Of a DNA stretch of 48,256 nucleotides, positions 37,311 through 46,384 are shown piece by piece (the stretch's first letter is position 1; the number at the start of each line of letters is the position of its first letter). Location of the stretch: NCBI GenBank assembly GCA_043820105.1, contig JBDREC010000027.1, forward strand, positions 1-48,256. The letters run 5' to 3'. This stretch comes from JBDREC01 sp043820105 [NCBI: Pseudomonadota bacterium]. GTDB lineage: Bacteria; Bdellovibrionota_F; JAHFAK01. A program made the position numbers and the translations under genes. The notes beneath the pieces were generated by a model that did not search any database, was not told where the DNA came from, and was given only the letters and a program-made list of their open reading frames with translations.

Positions 37311-38579
37311 TCACTTCTTCTCTTCTTCTTTTTGTTCAATTATTATTGCTTCTTTTGCTAAAAAATCAAGAGTCTTCTCTTCTTTTATTTGAAATAAAAT
37401 TTGAGCCTTCATTTCATTTTTTGAATAATATGCCTTTAGTTTTGCTACTGGAAGATTCATTTGTGCAGCTTGGGTCTCAAAATATTCATCAAGTTCTTTT
37501 TCACCAGCTTTAATGTTTTCTTTTTCTGCAATAGCATCTAGTAATAAAGAAGTTCTAATGTTTTTTTCAGCATTTTTCTCATAGTTTTCTCTTTCAGTGC
37601 TTAAGATTTCTTCTTCTGTAAATTTCTGTCCGGAATGAGCCTGACTTGCAACAGCTCTTTTAACCATAATTTCAACTTCTCTTGCTACTAAAGATTTAGG
37701 AAGTTCAAAAACATTGTTTTGGGCCAGGGTTTCAAGCAGTTTTGTATTAAGCAGCTGTTTTTTAATATATTCTGTGCTTTTTTCAAGCTCTTCTTTTAAT
37801 TTAATTCTCATATCTTCCAAGTTTTCATACTTACCTGTTGACTTAGCGAATTCATCATTAATTTCAGGCAGTTCTTTTGATTTTATATTCAAAACTTTAG
37901 TTTCTACGTTATATTCCTTTTCGCCCATTTTAAAAGAAAATTTCTTTTCCTCATCTTTTTTCATGCCTTTAATATTTTTAAGAAATTCTGAAACTTCACC
38001 TTCTGAAACTATTTCAACAGTATCAACAACTGGTTTTGGATCTTTACCTTCTTCTAAAAAACAATATTCAACTTCAACATGATCACCATCAATCACTTCT
38101 CTTGCTTCTTCAATTGGCTTTAAAATAGCTTTTTCATCAAGCATTCTCTTCATCGCCATTTCAATGTCTTGTTCTTTAACATCAAACTTAGGGATCTCAA
38201 CTTTAATACCTTTATACTCATTAAGTTCAATTTCTGGTCTTACTTCAACTTTGGCTGAATAACTAAAGATTGCATCTTTTTGGGGAACTTCATAATCAAA
38301 TTCAGGTCTGGAAACCACAAAAATCTCATTTTTCTCAACAGCATCTGGAAAGGTTTTATCAATAATCTTTCTAGCTACATCATCAGCAACAGATTTTGAA
38401 AATTGTTTTTCAACTAAGCCTTTAGGAACTCTACCTTTTCTGAATCCCTTAAGGGCAAAATTTTTCTTAATATAATCAAAAGCTTCATTTATTTCAGAAT
38501 TAACAACTTCTTGCGAAATTTCCACAGAAATCTTTTTTTCAATCTTACTTAGATTTTCAACTGTTGCTTTAAAGTCCAT
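37311..38579 (-). CDS. tig: Trigger factor
   Basis: A 422-residue ribosome-associated chaperone with peptidyl-prolyl isomerase domain. The ribosome-binding motif is present ([11 protein letters not shown], written here as [13 protein letters not shown]), the middle FKBP-like domain and the helical C-terminal domain follow. GGAG lies 6 bp before the ATG at 38579. First gene of the tig-clpP-clpX cluster. Length is typical. Confidence 0.95.
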   Translation of the reverse strand: MDFKATVENLSKIEKKISVEISQEVVNSEINEAFDYIKKNFALKGFRKGRVPKGLVEKQFSKSVADDVARKIIDKTFPDAVEKNEIFVVSRPEFDYEVPQKDAIFSYSAKVEVRPEIELNEYKGIKVEIPKFDVKEQDIEMAMKRMLDEKAILKPIEEAREVIDGDHVEVEYCFLEEGKDPKPVVDTVEIVSEGEVSEFLKNIKGMKKDEEKKFSFKMGEKEYNVETKVLNIKSKELPEINDEFAKSTGKYENLEDMRIKLKEELEKSTEYIKKQLLNTKLLETLAQNNVFELPKSLVAREVEIMVKRAVASQAHSGQKFTEEEILSTERENYEKNAEKNIRTSLLLDAIAEKENIKAGEKELDEYFETQAAQMNLPVAKLKAYYSKNEMKAQILFQIKEEKTLDFLAKEAIIIEQKEEEKK

Positions 38580-38676
38580 TTTTTACTCCATTCTTAGTTA
38601 ACTAATATATTAATTCACCTGTGAGGCGCTGTTTAATTGATTAATATGGAAATGTAAAGGAAAAATTTCATCCGCC

Positions 38677-38917
38677 AGCCTGATTTTGAAAAGGAAGCGG
38701 TATTTAACTCAAAAAAAGACGGGTCAAAATCCCTGCGAGATTTTGCCCTTGATCTCGCCAGGCCATTTTCCAAGTATAAGTAAAATGAAATTTCCAAGTT
38801 AAAAACATTTAAAGGAAGAGATTTCATTTAACTTCTACTAGGAAAAACCATGCTGGCCAGGCTCCGATACACTTTTTTTGAGTTAAATACCGCTTCCTTT
38901 TCTTATAAAATCAGGCT
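38677..38917. repeat. Small element with 42-bp inverted repeats
   Basis: The arm at 38677-38718 (beginning AGCCTGATTTT, then AAGGAAGCGGTATTTAACTC) recurs as its reverse complement at 38872-38917, identical over all 42 bases except for a 4-base insertion in the second arm. Inside lies a perfect hairpin GCGAGAT...ATCTCGC (38735-38758). Left of the first arm AAATTTCAT is also echoed inverted inside the element. No gene is credible in the 427-bp gap between tig and the dipeptidase gene. The form fits a MITE or a structured RNA; no second copy is in the window. Confidence 0.7.
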
Positions 38918-39006
38918 AATATTTAAATATAAATAAGGATAAATAATTAACAGTCTTAATAATACATCAAGATGTGTATTTTTTATATAGGAAAATCTCA
39001 GGGAAG

Positions 39007-40530
39007 TTAAAGTTCTTCGAGTAATTTAGTTAAAAAATGATACAATCTTGCTAGATCTTCTATTTTTACGCGTTCATTTGTTGAGTGACCTTCAAGAATT
39101 GTGGGTCCTAAGGAGATTATGTCAATTCCTGGAAATTTTTGGGCAAAATAGGCTGGTTCCAGTCCAGCATTAGCTGGGCCTATGCCTGGTTCTTTATTGT
39201 ACATTTGTCTAAAAAGTCTTGTGGCTTTTTGAATTAACTTTGAGTTAATATTTTCTTCCCAGGCTGGATAACCATATGCATTAAGTAAAAACCCGTTCAT
39301 TTTCTTTAATTCGTCTTTTACAGAATCTTGATAGCTTTCTAGGTCTTTATTGAAAAGTGATCTTTGGGAAATTCCAATGTAAAATTTATTACCTTTTAAT
39401 GCAGCAAGAGCCAAATTATTTGAAAGCTTAGGTTCATAACCATGTTTTAATTTATCTAAAAATCCTATAATTAACTGATTGTAAATAGATGGAACAAAAT
39501 CAGAATATTGATCTTTTGGTTCATCATCAAATATAATACGTAATTGTATGTCAATGCTTCTAAGTTTATTTTCATTTAATCTTAAATAAGCTTCAAAAGC
39601 TTTTTGGAGTTTTTCTTGCTTTAAACTATCAATCTTAAAGACCAATTTTCCCTCATTAGGAATAATATTTGGCGACGTTCCAGCACTAAAATCAACTATG
39701 GAAATATCAAGTCTTTCATTTAAATATTTTAGGATTGAGCTTAACACTTTAATTGCGTTCAAATGTTTTTCATGAATATTATGTACAAAATGTTTTTCTT
39801 TGCCACTTTTGACAAGAATCGAAAAAAGCTTATCACTTTTTGTTAGAGTTTGTTTTTCTATTGGAATGGCCATTTCCATAACTTTAAAGCCAGTTGAAGC
39901 ACTTGTAAAAATTCCCCACCATTCTGTATCAATATTAATTAAATATTTGCCAGAAATCAGATCCAGGTCAAGTTTGCTTGCCCCAACAAGTCCATTTTCT
40001 TCAGAGGCTGTAAATAAAAGCTCCAGGGCTGGTCGATTTAAGGTCTTATCTTCAGCTATTGCTAAAATCGTAGACATCCCAATTCCATTATCAGCACCTA
40101 GAGTTGTTTTAGAAGAATGTAAATATTCATCATTAAAAACAAGCTTTATAGGATCTTTATTAAAATTATGGGAAGAATCATTATCCTTTTTGCAAACCAT
40201 GTCCATATGAGCCTGCATTACAATGGTTTCAGTTGAAGTAGACCTGCCCTGCCTGGGAACATAAATAACTATATTTTGTGCCCTATCAGTAAGTGTAAGA
40301 AAGTTGTTTTTTTTAACCCAATTTTTTAGCCATTTAACCATCTGCCCTTCATTGCCAGTACATCGTGGAATTTGACTAATCATATTAAAATTATTAAGAA
40401 TCCTTATAGTCTCATCGTCATTGATGGATTCTGGAATTTTGAATTCTTTATATGAGTGCTTAAAACAAGATGATAAAATTAAAAGGATAAATAGTAGCTT
40501 AAACAAAAAGAACTTTTTAATATTAATCAT
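39007..40530 (-). CDS. PepD-like M20 dipeptidase, lipoprotein
   Basis: An aminoacyl-histidine dipeptidase-like M20C peptidase. Metal ligands are visible: MQAHMDMVCKK (His/Asp), TTLGADNGIGM (Asp), TASEENGLVGA (Glu), INIDTE (Asp) and EGHSTNERV (His). The frame is open up to 40644, but the Met at 40530 places a lipoprotein signal (ILLILSSC) at the N-terminus and gives 507 residues; the start is uncertain, since no good ribosome site is seen for any candidate. A lipid anchor is unusual for PepD, which is normally cytoplasmic. It would cleave dipeptides in the periplasm or at the surface. Confidence 0.85.
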   Translation of the reverse strand: MINIKKFFLFKLLFILLILSSCFKHSYKEFKIPESINDDETIRILNNFNMISQIPRCTGNEGQMVKWLKNWVKKNNFLTLTDRAQNIVIYVPRQGRSTSTETIVMQAHMDMVCKKDNDSSHNFNKDPIKLVFNDEYLHSSKTTLGADNGIGMSTILAIAEDKTLNRPALELLFTASEENGLVGASKLDLDLISGKYLINIDTEWWGIFTSASTGFKVMEMAIPIEKQTLTKSDKLFSILVKSGKEKHFVHNIHEKHLNAIKVLSSILKYLNERLDISIVDFSAGTSPNIIPNEGKLVFKIDSLKQEKLQKAFEAYLRLNENKLRSIDIQLRIIFDDEPKDQYSDFVPSIYNQLIIGFLDKLKHGYEPKLSNNLALAALKGNKFYIGISQRSLFNKDLESYQDSVKDELKKMNGFLLNAYGYPAWEENINSKLIQKATRLFRQMYNKEPGIGPANAGLEPAYFAQKFPGIDIISLGPTILEGHSTNERVKIEDLARLYHFLTKLLEEL

Positions 40531-40673
40531 TTCCAATTTTTTCGTGACATTATTGTTATTTTTATACTTAAAAAACTTCATAGCGATTGTCAATTTAACA
40601 TAAAAATCCAACTTATTAAGCTTCAAAACAAAATAAATTTGCATAAATACATTTTTTCCTCTATTTTATTTTT

Positions 40674-42836
40674 ATGAGAAAAAATTATTTTATTATTATT
40701 TCATATTTACTCTTTTCAGTCGCGTTATTAGTCTCTTTACAAAACCCAATTGTACGCATTTTTCATTATGAGTTTAATTTAGTATTATCGATTCTATTAA
40801 CCACATTTACTCCAATAACAAGCCTCTTGCTTCTAAAATCTAAAAAAACGCTTAGTTTTATCAAACAAATTAAGATAACTCTAATATCTCAAGCCATCTT
40901 TTATTCTATAGCTTTATTATCTATCATAATATCTTCTGTTTTCACAAAAAACTGTTCCCCTATAGATGGTCTATTTTTCTTTATTCTATTACCTCTTGTA
41001 ACATCTTTTTTCTTAATTTCTCTATGTCTATTATCTCATAAACTAACAAAGAAATTCTATCTTCAAATAATTATGATATATGCAATAATCTTCATCTCAA
41101 TCATATATTCAATAGCCAGGCTATTTCTTCAAGCTCCAGTATTTTCATTTAACCATTTTTATGGCTTCCTTCCAGGCCCTTTATATGACGAAAGAATCTA
41201 CTTTTTAAATTCCCTACTGATCTACCGCGGCCTAACAATCCTAATCTCAATCTTAATCTTAATCCTAATCTTAAGCAAAAAACAAAAACGAGCACTTAAA
41301 ATCATAATACCATCATCAATTATTTTTTTAATACTTCTATTTAGTTTCATATTCAGCGATAAGCTAGGATACACTCGTTCAAAACATTCTTTAATTAAAA
41401 ACCTGGGTGGCCACATTGAAACAAAACACTTTAACATTTACTATGATAAAGAAATTTCCGAAAAAACAATTAAGAAACATGCCCTATTCCACGAATTTCG
41501 CTATCATCAAATAACAAGCGATTTAGCGCTTAAACCAAAGCAGAAATTCACATCCTTTATATATGCAAATGCAAAAAAGAAAAAATTAACAATTGGTGCT
41601 GCCAGAACATTTATTGGTGATTTTTATAATAAAGAGATGCATCTAAACTTGATATCACCACTACACCCGATAATTAAACACGAAATGACTCACATTATTT
41701 CCAGTGAATTTGGAAACCAGTATTTTGGTGGAAGCTTTAACATAGGTTTAATTGAGGGAATAGCCGTATATGAAGAAAAGAAAGATTATTTTATTTCTTT
41801 AGACAAGCAAGTTAAAGCTATTATTAACAAAGGATTTAAGCCAGACATAAAAAGTCTCTTTTCTCTAACAAAATTCTGGTCAGCTCGAGCAAGCCACGCC
41901 TATATATTATCTGGTTCATTTACAGGCTTTCTAATTAACAACTATGGAAAGGATAGATTTAAAAGACTTTATAAAGGTGCTTCGATTGAAGAAGTTTATC
42001 ATAAAACTCTTGATGATATAATAAAAGATTACGATAGGTTTATTTCTAAAATCCAAATAACAAAAAAGCAGCAAAATTTTTTAGACCACAAGCTCTCAAG
42101 AAAATCCATGTTTGAAAAAACCTGTCCACATACTGTAGCAAAATTATATGAAGCTTCAGAAGAAATGCTTGAATGCAAAAACTATAACGAAGCTCTTAGC
42201 GAACTAAAAAATATCAGTAATATCAATCCAAATGAATATAGATCCAGTTTTTTATCAAGCATAACTTATGCAAAGCTTGATCTTTTAAAAAATGCTCACA
42301 ACTCACTTTTTTTGATTGATAAAAGTAGTTTAAGTTTTGGAGAGAAATTAAAAAGAAAAGAAATGCTAGCAGACCTTGATGCCAAGATGAATAATTGTGA
42401 TTCAGCTATTTCAAGTTACAATGACTTGATGAAAATTGATTATCTTCCAAACTTTAGCAACAGAATTGCATTAAAAGAACATTTAGCCAAAAAAGACTGC
42501 CAACTTTTTACTAAATATTTAAATCAAAACAATAATCAAACCTTAATAAATAATTTTAAAAATGAGGAGACTATAACTCTTATCTGTAAAACAAGCCCTG
42601 ACGATTCATTTGATGAAACCTATTTAAATGCATGCAAAATATCACATAAAACCCATCCAACAAATCCAGAGATCAATTATTACTTGGGTCTAAATTTATT
42701 TAACAAAGAAAACTATAAAGAAGCTAGTATTTACTTAACTTATGCTAATAATAACCTAAAAAATAATTATTTGAAAATGAAATGCAATGAAATGCTGGAA
42801 TTTACAGACTGGATCCTGAATCGAGTTCATAAATGA
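40674..42836 (+). CDS. Membrane protein with gluzincin (HEMTH) domain and TPR-like tail
   Basis: A 720-residue protein in three parts. Residues 1-230: about seven hydrophobic segments. Residues 250-470: a peptidase_MA-like domain with H336-EMT-H340 and the third ligand Glu361 in LIEGIAVYEE, spacing as in gluzincins. Residues 480-720: TPR-like helices (NEALSELKNISNINPNEYRS, then YYLGLNLFNKENYKEASIY). The metal site is complete, so it is likely an active membrane-anchored metallopeptidase. Divergent from the M20 gene. Substrate unknown. Confidence 0.72.
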   Translation: MRKNYFIIISYLLFSVALLVSLQNPIVRIFHYEFNLVLSILLTTFTPITSLLLLKSKKTLSFIKQIKITLISQAIFYSIALLSIIISSVFTKNCSPIDGLFFFILLPLVTSFFLISLCLLSHKLTKKFYLQIIMIYAIIFISIIYSIARLFLQAPVFSFNHFYGFLPGPLYDERIYFLNSLLIYRGLTILISILILILILSKKQKRALKIIIPSSIIFLILLFSFIFSDKLGYTRSKHSLIKNLGGHIETKHFNIYYDKEISEKTIKKHALFHEFRYHQITSDLALKPKQKFTSFIYANAKKKKLTIGAARTFIGDFYNKEMHLNLISPLHPIIKHEMTHIISSEFGNQYFGGSFNIGLIEGIAVYEEKKDYFISLDKQVKAIINKGFKPDIKSLFSLTKFWSARASHAYILSGSFTGFLINNYGKDRFKRLYKGASIEEVYHKTLDDIIKDYDRFISKIQITKKQQNFLDHKLSRKSMFEKTCPHTVAKLYEASEEMLECKNYNEALSELKNISNINPNEYRSSFLSSITYAKLDLLKNAHNSLFLIDKSSLSFGEKLKRKEMLADLDAKMNNCDSAISSYNDLMKIDYLPNFSNRIALKEHLAKKDCQLFTKYLNQNNNQTLINNFKNEETITLICKTSPDDSFDETYLNACKISHKTHPTNPEINYYLGLNLFNKENYKEASIYLTYANNNLKNNYLKMKCNEMLEFTDWILNRVHK

Positions 42837-42843
42837 CGGTTTT

Positions 42844-43041
42844 TTCTTTTCTTGTTCCCTTGTTCTCTTGCGCTCTTGATCCCTTGTAAAAAAGTGACAC
42901 GACAATAGGCGGTTTAAAAATAATCAATAATCAACAATCAATTTTCAATAATTAATGAAAGTTATTCACCAGTCACCAGAGCACCGGTCACCAGCAAGAA
43001 AGCGAATACTGAATACCGAATACTAAATACTGAATACTAAA
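42844..43041. repeat. Stack of four different short-word repeats
   Basis: In one 200-bp gap four word types follow each other: CTTGTTCC/CTTGATCC copies (42850-42890), AATCAATA/AATCAACA copies (42920-42955), CACCAGT/CACCGGT copies (42967-42994), and GAATACTGAATACC copies (43004-43041). No gene in this stretch. Confidence 0.65.
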
Positions 43042-43053
43042 CTTACCACTTCC

Positions 43054-43425
43054 TCATATCCCCTTCCCAATATCCTTCTGAAATCGCATTAAAGAATTGA
43101 GCAGGTCTCTTTTTATTTTAATATTTTCATTTATTGTTTCATAAAATATTTTAAAACAAACAACACTGAAAAATCCTGACCAGAATATAATCTGTGAAAC
43201 AATGACTTCTATAATTGTTATGTTTTGAACAAGAAAAAGTAAAAACAAGAGATAATATGTAAATGCTGACATGAAAAATATTATTAAAACAAAAAGTACA
43301 ACCCACCATATTTTCAAACCCTTTGATTTAGTAATCTTCCATACAGCCATTATTGATGGTATTGAATAAATATACCAAAAAATCCCAAGCAAGGTAAACA
43401 TTAAACAAACAATTTGTAGAATCAT
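43054..43425 (-). CDS. Small hypothetical membrane protein
   Basis: A 123-residue protein with about three hydrophobic segments (residues 3-25, 40-65, 68-98) and a basic/amphipathic C-terminus. I recognise no family. It follows the lipoprotein gene at 43445 by 19 bp in the same direction, so they may be co-transcribed. Confidence 0.5.
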   Translation of the reverse strand: MILQIVCLMFTLLGIFWYIYSIPSIMAVWKITKSKGLKIWWVVLFVLIIFFMSAFTYYLLFLLFLVQNITIIEVIVSQIIFWSGFFSVVCFKIFYETINENIKIKRDLLNSLMRFQKDIGKGI

Positions 43426-43444
43426 TTTTTACCCTTTCTTAAAG

Positions 43445-45061
43445 TCATTCTGTAAAACATGGTGAAGTAAGATTTGTTGTAAACTGAACAGAGCCAGAAC
43501 ACGCGGCATCACCGTTTGCACTAAGCCCACAAATAGACAAGGCCCAATGAAAAGCATTCGAATACGCAGCCTCCAGAATTTCATTAACTGTCTGAATAGT
43601 TAATGATGCAACATCTTGGCCTGCAGAAATCGAACCATAAGCGCTTGTATCAGCTGTGCATGTTCCATCTCCGTTATCAGTATATGGTACAAATCTTGCT
43701 TCATAAGTCAATCCCTTTGGTCCAACATCATTTGGAACTGTCCACCCTAAAGTAAAACCAGGAAGCCAATTAACTTGGTTAGTTGATGTATCCACAGCTG
43801 TGCCATTCTTTGTAAAAGCATATCCATAATATTTTGGTATAATATTTATTTTCTTAATGCACGTATATTCTGTTGAGTCATCATCAGCCATTGTTATAGT
43901 AAAAACAAAAGTATCGCCAGAATACATATTTTCTAGAATTCCCGCTGTCTCTGTATCAGATACACTTATACTAAAACTATCCTCTCCTTGGGTTAATTCC
44001 ATTGAAGCACAAGTGTCCCAAAGCTCACCATAGCATTCATCAGCTGAATCAAGAACATATGAATAAGCTTCTAAATAACTGGGACCAGATATTGAAACTT
44101 TAGCAAAGTCTGCCATTGTATAATCAGAATCTTCTGAAGGTGCAAAAGACATATTTAATTTGTAATCTGTAAATGCTTCTAAATCCTCAGCTATTTCAGC
44201 AGGTGTTGGAAAGCCTTCTTGGACTGCACCTGTTCCAGAGGGTGAATTTTCAACATATAAACTCACATCCCCCACAAGGCAATAATCTGTTTGCCCATCA
44301 ATTTCATCCACATAACCACTATTATCATTATCACTGTCAAACACATCTGGAGTGCCATCATTATCGTCATCCGGATCACTAGCAGCACTTACTTCATCTT
44401 CAATTTTAGCAGATTCATAATTTTCTGTTCCATCTCCTGTTAATCCTCCTGCTAAAACTTCGTCAATTGTATATGCAAGCATAAGCTCATCCTCTGCCAC
44501 ATCTACATTTGTTGTAATATTACCAGTATCCGTATAAGCTGTAACTGTTCCAATATTATCAATTTCACCATCTTCTGAGGTTGTTAATGCAATTGAAACA
44601 GAATAATCAAGGTCGTCTATTGCGGAAGTCATTAAAGTACCAATGTAGTTCATGGATGAATCAAGAAAATTTACAATGTATGAGGTTTCACTTGAAAGGG
44701 TAAATGAAAATGATCCGTTTTCTTCAAGTTGTGAAACTGCTTGGCCTTGGGTTTCGGTGTTTATTACGTGGGCATAATAACTAGAGGCAATGGCATGTTT
44801 TGAATTCGTCTTTAAGACACTGCTATCATTAGAATCCAGAACTTGTAAAAGACCGAATAATATAACCTCACCATCAGAGCTTCCAGATGTTTCTGTTCCT
44901 GAACTTCCAGAAGAGGAAGATGTATTACTTTCCCCACTCAAATCTCCGGCTGTGCCCTCACCACTTGTATTATCTGTTCCTCCAGACCCTGATGACATAT
45001 CGCAGGCTAGTAAGCCTAAAAACATTATTAAAAAAGCAGTCAAAATAACTATTTTTTTCAT
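43445..45061 (-). CDS. Lipoprotein with TSP3-type calcium-binding repeats
   Basis: The Met at 45061 is preferred over 45103: it has GAGGG 4 bp upstream and starts a lipoprotein signal (MKKIVILTAFL ... GLLAC, Cys20). A Ser/Gly/Asp/Thr linker follows, then at roughly residue 235 aspartate-rich thrombospondin type 3-like motifs (DPDDDNDGTPDVFDSDNDN). The C-terminal half is beta-rich and Cys-containing with no domain I can name. Surface exposure with calcium binding is inferred. It precedes the small membrane protein gene. Confidence 0.6.
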   Translation of the reverse strand: MKKIVILTAFLIMFLGLLACDMSSGSGGTDNTSGEGTAGDLSGESNTSSSSGSSGTETSGSSDGEVILFGLLQVLDSNDSSVLKTNSKHAIASSYYAHVINTETQGQAVSQLEENGSFSFTLSSETSYIVNFLDSSMNYIGTLMTSAIDDLDYSVSIALTTSEDGEIDNIGTVTAYTDTGNITTNVDVAEDELMLAYTIDEVLAGGLTGDGTENYESAKIEDEVSAASDPDDDNDGTPDVFDSDNDNSGYVDEIDGQTDYCLVGDVSLYVENSPSGTGAVQEGFPTPAEIAEDLEAFTDYKLNMSFAPSEDSDYTMADFAKVSISGPSYLEAYSYVLDSADECYGELWDTCASMELTQGEDSFSISVSDTETAGILENMYSGDTFVFTITMADDDSTEYTCIKKINIIPKYYGYAFTKNGTAVDTSTNQVNWLPGFTLGWTVPNDVGPKGLTYEARFVPYTDNGDGTCTADTSAYGSISAGQDVASLTIQTVNEILEAAYSNAFHWALSICGLSANGDAACSGSVQFTTNLTSPCFTE

Positions 45062-45106
45062 ACTTCCCTCTAACTTATATTGTTCCTCAATTCCCCAGAA
45101 CAAGCA

Positions 45107-45144
45107 ACATCAATTATCAAGCATCAAGCATCGAGCATCGAGCA
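45107..45144. repeat. Short-word repeat (GCATCRAG)n overlapping a gene 3' end
   Basis: Four copies of GCATCAAG/GCATCGAG with flanking degenerate copies. The last codons of the saccharopine-dehydrogenase-like gene lie in it, so its C-terminus (ARCSMLDA) is repeat-coded. The inverse word occurs at 15672-15700. Confidence 0.6.
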
Positions 45145-46256
45145 ACCTCCACCAAAGCTCCCACAGATTCATGCGCTTTTATCATCTCATTATAAATTTC
45201 ATCGTGACATAAATTCTCTAAAGGCATTACTCCTGTTTCATTTATTTTATTTTCAGCAATTAGTTTTGCAGCGCAAAAAGCAGTAATTGCTACTGAATTA
45301 ACTAAAGCTGAAACATTATTTTCGTGATCATAGCCAATTTTATATTTATGGACAAGCTCTTTATCGCCTTTTTTACCAACAATCTCCATAATAAATTGGT
45401 CTTCTTTAGGAAGATCTAAAAAATTTTGATTAATAAGCTCATTTAATACTTTTATTGGAACAATTTCTTTTTCATTAATGATTAAGGCTTTTCTGGAAAT
45501 TAAACCCAGATCTTTTAATGACTGCATAAATTGCAAATGACCTTTATGTCTTAAGGTTCTTTCAGTAACATTTTTTACATGCGGATAAGTTGCCAGAAAA
45601 GAACGAACACCATCTGTTAAAAATGATTCAAGTAAAAGACCAAAAAGATTTTCATTTTCAATTGTATCAAAAGGATCAAGCACTTTTATTTCACCATTAA
45701 TCCTAATCTTAGCGGGTCTGAGATATTCTTCTAATAAATCTTCAATAGCCCATGTTATGCTATGATAAAATGGAGCTTTAGCTTCAAGAGGAATAGCTCC
45801 AAGTTTCATTTCTATTGAATCAGCACCATCTAATTTAACAACTGAATATCCACTTAAAAGATGAGAAAATCCAGGCGCTGCTCCACAATCAGGAATTATC
45901 AAAGCGCCATTTTCATGTGCTTCATCATGAAAAGCCATAAAATCTTCTTCTAAAAAGGAAACAGAAACCATTTTCTTGTTAGTTTTAGCAACTACTTTAA
46001 ACAGATCATAAGAAAAAGCAGCAGGTAATGAATCAATAATTAAATCGAAATTATTTATTTGAGAAAGTTTTTCCTCATCACTTAAAGCAAAAAAATTCTC
46101 GCTAAAAACAGAGGTCTTCTTCTGATATTTTTTAGATAATTTTTCTAAAAGTCCCGAGTTGATATCATAAAGCCATATATTATCAAACCCGTCACCACAA
46201 AGCAGATCAAGTATTCTTTCTCCTTGTCTTCCCAAACCAAACATCAAAATCTTCAT
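45117..46256 (-). CDS. Saccharopine dehydrogenase-like NAD(P)-binding protein
   Basis: A 379-residue protein with a Rossmann fold at the N-terminus (MFGLGRQGERI, GxGxxG) and the saccharopine dehydrogenase/lysine-6-dehydrogenase pattern: DLIIDSLPAAFS, DCGAAPGFSHLLSGY (near residue 125), LRHKGHLQFMQSLKDLGL, and a C-terminal region with the motif IEMKLGAIPLE. It probably oxidises or reduces an amino acid such as lysine or saccharopine; the exact substrate cannot be set. No aminotransferase or partner gene is adjacent. Confidence 0.78.
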   Translation of the reverse strand: MKILMFGLGRQGERILDLLCGDGFDNIWLYDINSGLLEKLSKKYQKKTSVFSENFFALSDEEKLSQINNFDLIIDSLPAAFSYDLFKVVAKTNKKMVSVSFLEEDFMAFHDEAHENGALIIPDCGAAPGFSHLLSGYSVVKLDGADSIEMKLGAIPLEAKAPFYHSITWAIEDLLEEYLRPAKIRINGEIKVLDPFDTIENENLFGLLLESFLTDGVRSFLATYPHVKNVTERTLRHKGHLQFMQSLKDLGLISRKALIINEKEIVPIKVLNELINQNFLDLPKEDQFIMEIVGKKGDKELVHKYKIGYDHENNVSALVNSVAITAFCAAKLIAENKINETGVMPLENLCHDEIYNEMIKAHESVGALVEVARCSMLDA

Positions 46257-46270
46257 AATTATCCTAAAAA

Positions 46271-46357
46271 ATTAATTGTTAATTATTATTTATTACTTAT
46301 TGGTTATTTTAACGTTTTCATAGAATAATCAATAATTAATAAATAATAATTAATTTA
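46271..46357. repeat. AT-rich inverted repeat of ATTAATTA-type words
   Basis: TTAATTGTTAATTATTATTTATTA-type words (46271-46308) face an inverted copy (46325-46357), a potential stem between the two genes on the minus strand. Low complexity makes the match less striking than the other word repeats. Confidence 0.45.
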
Positions 46358-46384
46358 ATTTGCTTTACGTAAATAACCCTATTC

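Noticed and set aside
37304-37339. Longer ClpP with a Lys/Arg-rich N-terminus
   Set aside because: It would overlap tig and add a basic leader not found in ClpP; the Met at 37303 fits family length and spacing.
38633-38827. 64-codon minus-strand frame as a gene
   Set aside because: It lies inside the inverted-repeat element, has no ribosome binding site, and its composition follows the repeat arms.
44173-44382. His/Gln-rich plus-strand frame
   Set aside because: It is the complement of the Asp-rich repeats of the TSP3-type lipoprotein, a typical shadow frame.
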